Origin: a virus
Strand: one strand, 5' to 3'
IMG/VR virus record: IMGVR_UViG_3300025030_000176
Location: 1 to 47,038 of that record
DNA: 47,038 nt
The notes beneath the pieces were generated by a model. It did no database searches. It saw nothing but the letters and a program-made list of their open reading frames with translations, and was not told the DNA's origin. How positions within the stretch are numbered: position 1 is the first letter of the stretch; every line of letters starts with the position of its first letter. The position numbers and the translations under genes were made by a program. Shown piece by piece: positions 1-6,404 of the stretch.

Positions 1-67
1 TCACGTAGTCACCAGCTACTACGAGACCGATGCCGATCGGTTTCTCGGCGATCACCAGGAGGCGTAA
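1..67 (+). CDS. 3' end of a hypothetical gene, cut by the window edge
   Basis: The reading frame starting at base 2 encodes 21 residues ending GDHQEA and stops at TAA 65-67. It is identical to the end of the gene at 505-783, and the identity continues for 50 bases past the stop (1-117 equals 717-833). It is either a tandem duplicate of that gene or an assembly overlap. No function is known. Confidence 0.55.
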   Translation, partial: HVVTSYYETDADRFLGDHQEA

Positions 68-145
68 CTGGCAGACCGAGGCCACCTCACCGTGTGGTGC
101 GCCTCGCGTCTGGGAGTTAGACCCAGAAAAAAGACAGAGAGGACT
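68..145 (+). repeat. Intergenic hairpin repeat, copy A
   Basis: This is the first of four related intergenic repeats. It begins right after a TAA, holds the core ACCGTGTGGTGCGCCTC, then a CTGGG...CCCAG inverted pair, then a purine-rich ribosome binding site for the next gene. The left arm has small deletions compared with copy B, so the stem is bulged. No run of T follows, so a simple rho-independent terminator is unlikely. Confidence 0.7.
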
Positions 146-147
146 AG

Positions 148-426
148 ATGATGTCGATATCGGAGCTGGTCGCACAGCTCAGGGAAGCACATCCCGCGGC
201 CGAGGTGTTTGAGACTCGGCCCAATACGGTATTCTCCGGCCGGCGGCCGGAGGGTGACCCGGCAGGTGCCATCATGTTTGAGCGCCTGCCAAGCGGCCAG
301 AGACGCGAGACTCGGTTCGATGGGACATCTGGTGTCCTGATCCCATTCGAGACGAACGAGTACTGGCCGCGGCCGCCCGGCTGGTTCCTTCCTCAGAATG
401 AGGACGGAATGGGCTGGCGTAACTGA
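148..426 (+). CDS. Hypothetical protein (92 aa)
   Basis: A soluble protein with no motif I recognise. It starts at ATG 148, or possibly the adjacent ATG 151, behind an AGAGGA ribosome binding site. It ends in an aromatic, Pro-rich stretch (WPRPPGWFLPQ). Repeats of the same hairpin family lie immediately before and after it, like its two neighbours. That suggests a cassette of small, independently movable genes. Function unknown. Confidence 0.75.
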   Translation: MMSISELVAQLREAHPAAEVFETRPNTVFSGRRPEGDPAGAIMFERLPSGQRRETRFDGTSGVLIPFETNEYWPRPPGWFLPQNEDGMGWRN

Positions 427-500
427 CAGACGCGAGGCGCACCTCACCGTGTGGTGCGCCTCACGTCTGGGAGTGAACCCAGAAACGAAAGAGAGGAGAC
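427..500 (+). repeat. Intergenic hairpin repeat, copy B
   Basis: This copy forms the best stem: a 17-base arm at 427-443 pairs with 453-469 with one G-U pair, around a 9-base loop (444-452). The right arm then overlaps a second possible stem, CTGGG...CCCAG, so the two folds compete. A GAGAGGAG ribosome binding site follows. This could be an attenuator, a processing site or a transcript-end stabiliser. Confidence 0.75.
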
Positions 501-504
501 AGAA

Positions 505-783
505 ATGAACAGACAATACTATGCCCTCACCAGCCAGAATCCCCAGCTGCTCGGCTGGCGGATCGTCGGCCTCGGCGTAACTGCCGCCGAGGCCGAGCGC
601 GTAGCCATAGCTACGTTGCCCCCGCTGCGGGCCGATGATCTCTTCGCCCAGACCGACCACCGCAATCTGCGCATCGTTAGCCGTACCGAGGCGCGGCGGC
701 GGTACGGCATCACTGATCACGTAGTCACCAGCTACTACGAGACCGATGCCGATCGGTTTCTCGGCGATCACCAGGAGGCGTAA
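505..783 (+). CDS. Hypothetical protein (92 aa)
   Basis: ATG 505 is chosen because AGAGGAG lies 8-9 bases upstream; the open frame reaches further back only through the hairpin repeat. The N-terminus (YYALTSQNPQLLGW) reads as a small mixed alpha/beta fold, and the middle has an Ala/Glu-rich helix. There are no catalytic motifs I can name. The last 67 bases are duplicated exactly at the window start. Confidence 0.75.
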   Translation: MNRQYYALTSQNPQLLGWRIVGLGVTAAEAERVAIATLPPLRADDLFAQTDHRNLRIVSRTEARRRYGITDHVVTSYYETDADRFLGDHQEA

Positions 784-848
784 CTGGCAGACCGAGGCCA
801 CCTCACCGTGTGGTGCGCCTCGCGTCTGGGAGTGACCCAGAAACGAAA
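784..848 (+). repeat. Intergenic hairpin repeat, copy C
   Basis: It is identical to copy A up to base 833, then diverges. The sequence beyond it looks like the tail of another gene rather than a ribosome binding site, as if recombination had joined two units inside the repeat. Confidence 0.65.
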
Positions 849-915
849 GCGGCTTACTGGCCGGCAGTGGGACCGGCGGGCCGACGCGATCACGCTGGAG
901 GAGATTGAGAGTTGA
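832..915 (+). pseudogene. Possible remnant of a gene 3' end (27 codons)
   Basis: From GTG 832 a short frame encodes a basic peptide ending in DAITLEEIES, with a protein-like helix pattern. Its stop (TGA 913-915) overlaps the next start as TGATG, the usual sign of coupled genes. There is no ribosome binding site or recognisable N-terminus, and it begins inside the hairpin repeat. I read it as the surviving end of a gene whose front was lost by recombination. Confidence 0.35.
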
Positions 916-1277
916 TGACCAATCAGCAGAACCAAGCACCGCGCTGCCGGATCGAGGGCTTCATTAACGGCGTTGCTGCCGCCCGCAGTGGCGCACTTTA
1001 TCCCGTCCGCATGGGGCGGATGGAGATCGCCGATCTGATGGGTTGGCAGGACAGCGGGCGCGCCGTGCCGGTGATCACCGGCACCCTCAGGCTGCTGGCC
1101 GAGGGTAAAGCGGTCAAGTTGACCAGTCACAATGGTCACGTCACCCTGCTGCCGCTGCGCGACGACGAAGACGGCTCTGGCCTGCCGGCCAGCCTTACCA
1201 CTGTCTACACCTCCGAGGGGCAGACAGTGGAGCAATGGCCGCCGCGTAGTGAGTGGCGGCCTGTCGACGGCTCGTAG
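915..1277 (+). CDS. Hypothetical protein (120 aa)
   Basis: It starts at ATG 915 behind GGAGGAGATTGAG, with a TTG directly upstream as an alternative. The sequence has alternating hydrophobic beta-strand-like stretches (VPVITGTLRLL, AVKLTSHNGHVTLLPL), suggesting a small beta-rich fold. No known motif is visible. Hairpin repeat D follows the stop. Confidence 0.75.
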   Translation: MTNQQNQAPRCRIEGFINGVAAARSGALYPVRMGRMEIADLMGWQDSGRAVPVITGTLRLLAEGKAVKLTSHNGHVTLLPLRDDEDGSGLPASLTTVYTSEGQTVEQWPPRSEWRPVDGS

Positions 1278-1278
1278 T

Positions 1279-1335
1279 ATCACCGTGTGGTGCGCCTCGC
1301 GTCTGGGAGTTAGACCCAGAAAAAAGACAGAGAGG
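1279..1335 (+). repeat. Intergenic hairpin repeat, copy D
   Basis: It matches copy A almost exactly over the core and through the GAGAGGA ribosome binding site. The left arm of the large stem is missing, but the CTGGG/CCCAG stem remains. Copies A and D are therefore closer to each other than to B and C. Confidence 0.65.
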
Positions 1336-1341
1336 ACATAG

Positions 1342-2090
1342 ATGACAACGAAGATCCGTCAGGGGTGGAAGGTCCTAACACACGACTACCGCCCGTACAA
1401 GGGGGCGATCCTGTCTGGGACGGGACTACCCTGCCGTGGACGTTGCCCGCCGTGCCGCTGGACACGACCACGGCGGAGTATGGGTCCGGCTGGCACTATT
1501 GTGCCACGCTGGCTGCTGCCCTCCAGGTGGCTGGGCTGTGGCCGGACGGCTGGCCGGTCGTGGTGCTCAGGATCGAGGCGTCCAAGGACGCACTCCCGCG
1601 GGGTCGCAAATACCGTGCGAGCCAGCTGACGATCATGCGCCGCGCCGACGACACCGAGATCGCCGAGGCGATCCACGCGCTGTCGGCCGGCTTCGGCCGC
1701 CACCAGGATCAGATGGCGGTGGAGCAGCTCGCGTGGCGCGAGGCCCTGGGCCGACCGCGGCACGATCCTGTTGCCGTCGAGCGATGCTTGCGTGAGGCCC
1801 TGGAGGCCCGCGGACTGGCCGCCTGGCGGCTCCAGCCCTTCGACACGGCCCGGGACGCCTGGGCCGCCTGGGCCGCTCGGGCCGCCGGGGCCGCCTGGGC
1901 CGCCTGGGCCGCGCTCGTGGTGACCTATGCCTCGCTAATGTCATGGGTGCCTCGGGCACCCGACCGGCTTACCAGAGGGCTGCGCGAGGCGTATGCCGGC
2001 GGACTGGCGCTGGCGATCCCGGTCGCGCCCGGCATCCTGGGTTATGCCCTGGTGGAGCGCATGCATTCACCAGGTACGCCGGTGTCCTAG
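1342..2090 (+). CDS. Hypothetical protein with apparent -1 frameshift near 1390
   Basis: ATG 1342 has a good GAGAGGA ribosome binding site and encodes a start ending GWKVLTHDY. The protein then continues one frame back (PPVQGGDPVWDG onward) to TAG 2088-2090. The joined product is about 248 residues. The WKVLTHD...GGDPVWDG...P opening is a pattern I associate with phage proteins of unknown function. Residues about 170-190 form an Ala/Trp repeat (AWAAWAARAAGAAWAAWAA), encoded by near-repeats of GGCCGCCTGG. The shift could be real, programmed or a sequencing error; no classical slippery heptamer is present. A GTG at 1365 could start the second frame alone, but it would lose the conserved opening. 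Confidence 0.6.
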
Positions 2091-2168
2091 CTGTTCTCGC
2101 TGTGTGAGACCGGCAGCCGACGAGGCCAGACTCGCGCAACTGACAGAAGAAAGAGAGGAAGAGAGACG

Positions 2169-2507
2169 ATGAGACTCCTGCTCAATGCCGCCATGGTGCC
2201 CAACCCCGGTATTTTTCGCTACCAGCAGATCAGCCGCGACGAAGCGGTTGCCTGGCTCAAGAGCGCTGCGCTCGCTCCGGAGCGAGCGCAGTCCTACATT
2301 GGCTACCCCCAGACGGCAGAGCACATCAATCAGCTCTCCGGCCGCCGGATGGACGTGCCGCTCAATCGCGCCAAGTGCACGATGCGCCTCGGTGATGAGG
2401 CCTTTGTCTGCAAGCTGGCCTACCGGCTGGAGAACCCCGCAACCAAGGGCCAGCCCCAACCCGAGGACTGGGAGTACGGGTTGCTGGAGATGCTCGCCGA
2501 TGCCTAA
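2169..2507 (+). CDS. DUF1874 family protein, AcrIII-1 (anti-CRISPR ring nuclease)-like
   Basis: The 112 residues follow the DUF1874 (STIV B116/AcrIII-1) plan: LLLNAAMVPNPG at 3-14, an EAVAWL helix, the IGxxxTA segment at 44-50, VPLNR at 63-67, a beta stretch GDEAFVCKLAYRL at 75-87, and EYGLLE at 102-107. Known AcrIII-1 proteins bind and cut cyclic tetra-adenylate, the alarm signal of type III CRISPR systems. The usual active-site His of the IGH motif is Tyr46 here (IGYPQTA). Arg86 and Glu102 could match the other conserved residues. It may bind cA4 without cutting, cut by another route, or have another role. RBS GAAAGAGAGGAAGAGAG is strong. The family is fairly sure, the activity is not. Confidence 0.8.
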   Translation: MRLLLNAAMVPNPGIFRYQQISRDEAVAWLKSAALAPERAQSYIGYPQTAEHINQLSGRRMDVPLNRAKCTMRLGDEAFVCKLAYRLENPATKGQPQPEDWEYGLLEMLADA

Positions 2508-2748
2508 GCGCCGGCGAGTCTGTCTCGACTGCGGCGCGGCGCTGGTCAATCCTCATGCCTTGCGCTGCCGATCTTGTGCCGCCCGGCAGCGCCACCGGAC
2601 GCGGCCGCCGGCTACCCGCTGGACGCCGGCGACGGGTGCGCGGGCGCGGGAAGCCGCCCAGCGCAAGCACGCGCTGGACGCTGAGGCGCACCAGGATGTC
2701 GAGCGGCTGCGGGCGGAGGTCGCGCGGCTCCGCGAGGGCGCGGCATGA
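2500..2748 (+). CDS. Small zinc-ribbon protein (82 aa)
   Basis: It starts at ATG 2500, overlapping the stop of the DUF1874 gene by 8 bases, so the two are translationally coupled. Two Cys pairs, CLDC and CRSC, sit about 15 residues apart near the N-terminus and form a likely zinc ribbon, followed by basic residues and a C-terminal charged helix (VERLRAEVARLREG). A nucleic-acid-binding role is plausible. Its coupling to a putative anti-CRISPR protein makes it a candidate partner or autoregulator. Confidence 0.75.
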   Translation: MPKRRRVCLDCGAALVNPHALRCRSCAARQRHRTRPPATRWTPATGARAREAAQRKHALDAEAHQDVERLRAEVARLREGAA

Positions 2749-3050
2749 CCGGCACCAGCAAGGGAAACTACCACACCGGCCGGCAACGGCGGATGGTGGC
2801 TCCTACCAGGCAGCGGATGTTGGCAACGGCGGTGGCGTTCCGCTCCCCGCCCGAGTTCGGCGGTGGCGCCATCTTGCCGGCGACCCGGGTGGCGAACGTG
2901 GCGCACGCGCTGCTGACGGCGGTGAGCTACCAGTCGTACCCGGGCCAGTTGGATGAGGTGCGCCAGATCGCGCGGCAGCTCTACCGGCTGGCCGAGCTGC
3001 ACGAGGCGGGCGAGCTGGGCCCGATCGTGGACGACGGTTCACCGTTTTGA
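2745..3050 (+). CDS. Hypothetical protein (101 aa)
   Basis: It begins in an ATGA overlap with the preceding stop. The N-terminal third is basic and Gly/Arg-rich. The C-terminal two thirds are helical (LDEVRQIARQLYRLAEL). No family recognised. It belongs to the same coupled run as the DUF1874 and zinc-ribbon genes. Confidence 0.7.
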   Translation: MTGTSKGNYHTGRQRRMVAPTRQRMLATAVAFRSPPEFGGGAILPATRVANVAHALLTAVSYQSYPGQLDEVRQIARQLYRLAELHEAGELGPIVDDGSPF

Positions 3051-3088
3051 GCGAGGCGACGAGACTTGACGAGAGAGGAGACGAGACG

Positions 3089-3355
3089 ATGGCAGAGACG
3101 CTGTACGACGACACCTATACAGGCGACCGTTGGACCTACGGCCTCACCTACCGGCCGCTCGGCTACGCGCAGGTGCCGGCCGGATTTATCGTTTGGTCGG
3201 ACCGCCCGCATCCCGACTTCCGCTTCGGCACCATCGACTACCCCGAGCCGTTGCCGGAGCGCGTGGCGCAGCAAGCGAGTCTCACCCTCGTGGCCGTCAT
3301 GAACTCCCGGCTAAAGCCGGGGAGCTTGTGCCTAGAGCTGCACCATGAACGCTAA
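3089..3355 (+). CDS. Hypothetical protein (88 aa)
   Basis: ATG 3089 is chosen because GAGAGGAGACGAG lies just upstream; the open frame runs back to 3047 without a better start. The protein is rich in Tyr, Trp and Pro (TYGLTYRPLGYAQVPAG) and ends in a helix. It looks like a small beta-rich fold. Function unknown. Confidence 0.7.
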   Translation: MAETLYDDTYTGDRWTYGLTYRPLGYAQVPAGFIVWSDRPHPDFRFGTIDYPEPLPERVAQQASLTLVAVMNSRLKPGSLCLELHHER

Positions 3356-3468
3356 CGCCCAGGGACAGCCCCGACACGTGCGTCCACCTGGCCGCGGCTA
3401 TCTGGCGGGCGCAGGACGAGCGGGCGGCGCAGCGGCGGCAGTTGCGCGTGGTAGAGAGAGGAGCGTAG
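3345..3468 (+). CDS. Small hypothetical protein with apparent single-base frameshift
   Basis: ATG 3345 overlaps the end of the previous gene. After MNANAQ the protein-like sequence jumps one frame at the GGG of 3362-3364 and continues as DSPDTCVHLAAAIWRAQDER..., ending at TAG 3466-3468. Removing one G restores an intact frame of about 40 codons. The second frame has no start of its own. It could be a sequencing error or a recently broken gene. Confidence 0.4.
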
Positions 3469-3471
3469 GCG

Positions 3472-3816
3472 ATGACCTTCGACGAGATGAAGTGCGAGCT
3501 CCAGGAACGCGCACTGGAAGAGTTTGAGGCCCTCACCGAGGAGCGCCGCCTGGTGGTGGAGTTCGACGCGAAGTGCGCCGTCAAGCTGCTGTTCGCGCTG
3601 GCCCGGGCCTCGCACCATACCAAGGGGATCATCCGCGAGCAGTGCCTCGAGCTGGGCCGCGATATCCAACGGCAGTATCTCGAACCGGGCAGCGTGCTGG
3701 ACGGGTGCGTCGATCTCATGTGGGAGCGCGACGACCTCGTGATGAGCCTCGTGGAGACGATTCCCGTGCCGGACGCCTTCCGCATCGCGTTCAAGGAAGT
3801 GCACCGTGAGGATTGA
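3472..3816 (+). CDS. Hypothetical helical protein (114 aa)
   Basis: It starts at ATG 3472 behind AGAGAGGAG. It is acidic and almost wholly helical: an N-terminal amphipathic helix (EMKCELQERALEEFEAL), then KLLFALARASHHTKGI, then a C-terminal helix. No catalytic motif. It overlaps the next gene by 11 bases. Function unknown. Confidence 0.75.
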   Translation: MTFDEMKCELQERALEEFEALTEERRLVVEFDAKCAVKLLFALARASHHTKGIIREQCLELGRDIQRQYLEPGSVLDGCVDLMWERDDLVMSLVETIPVPDAFRIAFKEVHRED

Positions 3817-4099
3817 CCCCCTGGGCCAGATCCAGGAATTGACCCAGGCCCTCGCTCAGGAGCAGCGCATGCGCCGGCGCTGCGGCGAGCACTGCGCCGC
3901 ACTGGAGCGTGAGGTGACGCGCTTACGGGTGCTGCTCCATGAACTGCTGGACGACGCGCCGGCGGTGCTGCCGGACGGCGACGGAGCTATCGTGCCCCGC
4001 CGGGATCGCGCGGCCTACGCGGCGGCACTGGACCGAGCGCGTGCCGTGCTGGAGTCGCCTACGCCGCTACCTTCGCCGCCGCGAGCACCTGGTCGATAG
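3806..4099 (+). CDS. Hypothetical coiled-coil protein (97 aa)
   Basis: It starts at GTG 3806 inside the previous gene, indicating coupled translation. Residues about 8-48 form a long charged helix with two Cys (RRRCGEHCAALERE), followed by a Pro-rich tail. It is the last gene of the plus-strand run and overlaps the minus-strand response-regulator gene tail to tail by 41 bases. Confidence 0.7.
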   Translation: MRIDPLGQIQELTQALAQEQRMRRRCGEHCAALEREVTRLRVLLHELLDDAPAVLPDGDGAIVPRRDRAAYAAALDRARAVLESPTPLPSPPRAPGR

Positions 4100-4442
4100 C
4101 GGCGGTGAGTTCAGACACCGAGTACGGCTTGCCGACGAACCCCGCGGCGCCCAGCCGCGCCGCCTGCTGCCGGCCGTCCGCGGCCCCCGAGCAGACGACG
4201 ATCGGCGCCGTGCCGCCCTGCTCGCGGTAGACGCGGGCAAACGCCGGGCCGTCCATTCGGGGCATCTGCAGGTCGAGCAGGATGGCGTCCGGCTCACCGT
4301 GGCGGGCGATCTGGCGCAGCGCGCAGGCGCCGTCGTGCGCCAGCGTCACCCCGTAGCCGTCCAGGACCAGGATCTCTGCCGCCACGTGGCGCAGCACCTC
4401 GTCGTCCTCGACCACCAGGATATGCCTGCTCACGTCGCTCAC
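4059..4442 (-). CDS. Response regulator receiver domain protein (127 aa)
   Basis: A stand-alone CheY-like receiver. The acidic pocket is VVEDDE (Asp13, Asp14), the phospho-acceptor is Asp57 in LLDLQM, the switch Ser is Ser85 and the conserved Lys is Lys105 in GFVGKPYS, so every catalytic position is present. It has no output domain. The start is GTG in a GTGA overlap with the holin stop. It is the last gene of the lysis end of the late operon. Receivers are normally bacterial; here it may be a captured gene that sequesters a host kinase or acts on host signalling. The family is certain, the role is unknown. Confidence 0.9.
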   Translation of the reverse strand: MSDVSRHILVVEDDEVLRHVAAEILVLDGYGVTLAHDGACALRQIARHGEPDAILLDLQMPRMDGPAFARVYREQGGTAPIVVCSGAADGRQQAARLGAAGFVGKPYSVSELTAAIDQVLAAAKVAA

Positions 4443-4669
4443 TTGAGCACCTTTGGGACAGCGCCGGCGTCTTCGAGCGCGTTCTGGGTCCATGAGAGCA
4501 GCGCGATCACCCCCGCCACGGTGGCGGCAATCAGCACGCGCTTGGCGGTATCCGTGTCCGGGAGCGTGCCGGGGGACAGGTTAAGCGCCATCCAGGTCGC
4601 CAGTAGCGTCCCCACGAAGGACTGCACAAAGGTCCGGGTGGCGCGTTTCAGAGCATCGGCTAGGGGCAC
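4439..4669 (-). CDS. Putative holin (76 aa)
   Basis: A small membrane protein with an N-terminal helix typical of phage holins (ALKRATRTFVQSFVGTLLA) and two hydrophobic segments at about 12-30 and 44-60, separated by a short loop. Holins form lesions in the cytoplasmic membrane to release or activate endolysin. It lies three bases from the endolysin gene and overlaps the response-regulator start by four, consistent with a lysis cassette. Confidence 0.8.
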   Translation of the reverse strand: MPLADALKRATRTFVQSFVGTLLATWMALNLSPGTLPDTDTAKRVLIAATVAGVIALLSWTQNALEDAGAVPKVLK

Positions 4670-4671
4670 GG

Positions 4672-5313
4672 TTACACCTCCTGCAGGGCTTTGGTGATCA
4701 ACTGGTCGGTAGTACCGCGCTTCAGGCGGCGGCGGGCTTCGAGGTGCCGCAGCAGGTACTCGAACTCGGCTTTCAGTGCGTTGATACGGGCTTGGTCGAC
4801 CTCGAGCGCGCTGATTCTGTCCAGCAATGCTTGACGTTCTTCGTGGGTCATAGCGTCTTCCTCCTGTTGCGCGGCTAGTTTCGTCAGCACCGGATACGGG
4901 TCGACGTAGCCGCCGTAGCCGTTGCCACGGTCGAACCCCGGCGGCCGGAGTCCCAGGTGCAGGTGCGGCCCGCTGCTGTTGCCGGTGCTACCCGAGAGCG
5001 CCAGGTCTGCGCCCCACGCGACGCGCTCGCCGGACGCCGCCAGTGCCATCCGGCAGTGGCCGAACAGCCAGATGCGCCCCGAGTCGGCGGTCAGCGTGCC
5101 GTAAATGCCGTAGCCGACGAGCCGGCCTTGGGCGTCGATGTCGAGTCCCGTCCACCACACGCCCGGCTCCGGCGCCCGCAGCAGCGTGCCTACGGGCATG
5201 CCCAGGTCCAGCCCGTTGTGGCCCTTGATGTCGTAGATGCGGTAGTCAAAGTAGCGCATCTCGCCGAATAACTGCGTGATGCGGTGGTCACCGTCCCAGG
5301 CCAAGCTCTTCAT
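4672..5313 (-). CDS. M23 family peptidase, endolysin or tail-associated lysin (213 aa)
   Basis: The N-terminal domain is a zinc-dependent M23 metallopeptidase that cuts peptidoglycan cross-links: GHNGLDLG (His32, Asp36), GHC (His86) and HLHLG (His117, His119). The C-terminal about 60 residues are a charged helix (LLDRISALEVDQARINAL), probably for oligomerisation or targeting. ATG 5313 is chosen because GGAAGAG lies upstream and the start overlaps the stop of the preceding small gene. The holin neighbour makes an endolysin role most likely. Confidence 0.88.
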   Translation of the reverse strand: MKSLAWDGDHRITQLFGEMRYFDYRIYDIKGHNGLDLGMPVGTLLRAPEPGVWWTGLDIDAQGRLVGYGIYGTLTADSGRIWLFGHCRMALAASGERVAWGADLALSGSTGNSSGPHLHLGLRPPGFDRGNGYGGYVDPYPVLTKLAAQQEEDAMTHEERQALLDRISALEVDQARINALKAEFEYLLRHLEARRRLKRGTTDQLITKALQEV

Positions 5314-5483
5314 GGCTGCGTCTCTTCCTTCGGTTGCTCCGGCGCTTCCTTCCAGGTATGGACGCCGCAGCCGCGCGCCCGCTGCCCCTGGCCGTGCCAA
5401 TAGGTTGAGCCGTGCCGCTCAACGGGGACCCGCCGGCCTTCCAGCCGCCAACAGATTGGGCAGATGAGCGGCGCCGGGCTCAT
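5310..5483 (-). CDS. Small zinc-binding-like protein (57 aa)
   Basis: A short gene with ATGA overlaps at both ends: its start overlaps the stop of the upstream gene and its stop overlaps the endolysin start. It encodes MSPAPLICPIC..., with a CPIC pair, a basic middle and further Cys and His residues. The tight coupling on both sides is the best evidence that it is real. Function unknown. Confidence 0.7.
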   Translation of the reverse strand: MSPAPLICPICWRLEGRRVPVERHGSTYWHGQGQRARGCGVHTWKEAPEQPKEETQP

Positions 5484-5812
5484 GCCACCGCTCCGGTGGG
5501 GTCGCTGCCGTTGAGCGCCTGGCGGGCCAGCAGCGCGCCCCGGATCTCCAGGATGCGGGCCTGCTGCTCGGCGTGCTCGCGGGAGCCGCTGGCGGCGTGC
5601 GTCTGCTGGAGCGTCATGAGCCGGTGGAGCGACTGCTCATGGCCCTCGATGCGCTCCTGGATCAGCGCCAGGGTCTTGACCGTCTCCGTGTTCACTGAGA
5701 GTAGGCTGTCCGTGCGCCGTTCGGCGACGCGCCAGACGACGCCCAGGGCGGCGGCGATGCCACTGATACCGGCCACGAGGGCGCCGCTGAGGGTAATGCT
5801 GTCGGGGATCAC
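5480..5812 (-). CDS. Membrane-anchored coiled-coil protein, possible lysis accessory (110 aa)
   Basis: GTG 5812 is chosen because it overlaps the upstream stop as GTGA. Residues about 7-27 form one transmembrane segment (GALVAGISGIAAALGVVW), followed by a long charged helix (LALIQERIEGHEQSLHRLM). This layout resembles small phage lysis-associated membrane proteins of the XhlA kind, but the similarity is only in architecture. Confidence 0.7.
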   Translation of the reverse strand: MIPDSITLSGALVAGISGIAAALGVVWRVAERRTDSLLSVNTETVKTLALIQERIEGHEQSLHRLMTLQQTHAASGSREHAEQQARILEIRGALLARQALNGSDPTGAVA

Positions 5813-6129
5813 GAGGCGCCTCCCGGCTGGCATTGCGCCCCGTTGCCAGGCGGCTTGGGCGCACTGTCGGTGATCTTGCCCGCGCCCACTTTGAGCGAGT
5901 AGACCCGATCTGGGGGCAGACCTTTCCCCAAGAGCCAGCCATGCCACAGCAGACCGCCCTGCTCGCTGCGGAACGCGATCGACACGAGGGCGTCGATGAG
6001 CGCGGCGTCGAGGACGGCGCCCACGCCGGGTTTGGTGTTGGTGGATGAGGCGGCGAGTAGGTCCCCTACCACGTGCTGAGCGAGGAGTTCCGGTGTCCCG
6101 TGCAGTTCGGCGGCTGGTAAGTCAGTCAT
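5809..6129 (-). CDS. Hypothetical protein of the lysis region (106 aa)
   Basis: It starts at ATG 6129 behind GGAGAGCACAG. A helical N-terminal half (LLAQHVVGDLLAASST, VLDAALIDALVSIAF) is followed by a Gly/Pro-rich tail. No family recognised. It is coupled by GTGA to the membrane coiled-coil gene. Confidence 0.7.
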   Translation of the reverse strand: MTDLPAAELHGTPELLAQHVVGDLLAASSTNTKPGVGAVLDAALIDALVSIAFRSEQGGLLWHGWLLGKGLPPDRVYSLKVGAGKITDSAPKPPGNGAQCQPGGAS

Positions 6130-6164
6130 CTGTGCTCTCCTGCGGCGTGCTTGGCGGCCCATCT

Positions 6165-6383
6165 CTAGTTCGGCGTGTAGGGCCCGTGCTGCTCACGTTG
6201 ACGTACGCCATACAACGTCTCGATCCGCCGCTGTCCACACCAGCAGCATATCTGCGGCTGTTGCGGTGGAAATGTAAGCACCGACGGCCCGTCCTCATGC
6301 CAGCAGTGAGTAACGACGCAATGCCTATGAGCCACTGCCGGCTCAGTTATATTCACGATGATTTCCTTCTCGGTCTCGCTCAT
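6165..6383 (-). CDS. Small Cys/His-rich protein (72 aa)
   Basis: It starts at ATG 6383 behind GAAAGGCATAGG. After a short beta stretch (KEIIVNITEP) it has HRHC, HC and CCWC groups, compatible with one zinc site. It lies between the tail fibre and lysis genes. Function unknown. Confidence 0.7.
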   Translation of the reverse strand: MSETEKEIIVNITEPAVAHRHCVVTHCWHEDGPSVLTFPPQQPQICCWCGQRRIETLYGVRQREQHGPYTPN

Positions 6384-6404
6384 CCTATGCCTTTCGTCGG
6401 CGCC

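Noticed and set aside
2234-2252. GACGAAGCGGTTGC also occurs in the 17-bp inverted repeat near 15.9 kb
   Set aside because: Here it is coding sequence for DEAVA in the DUF1874 gene and has no partner arm; a chance match.
3345-3527. Plus-strand 60-codon frame continuing from ATG 3345
   Set aside because: After six residues the protein-like sequence moves to another frame; the remainder of this frame is Arg/Gly/Ala-rich noise and runs into the next gene.
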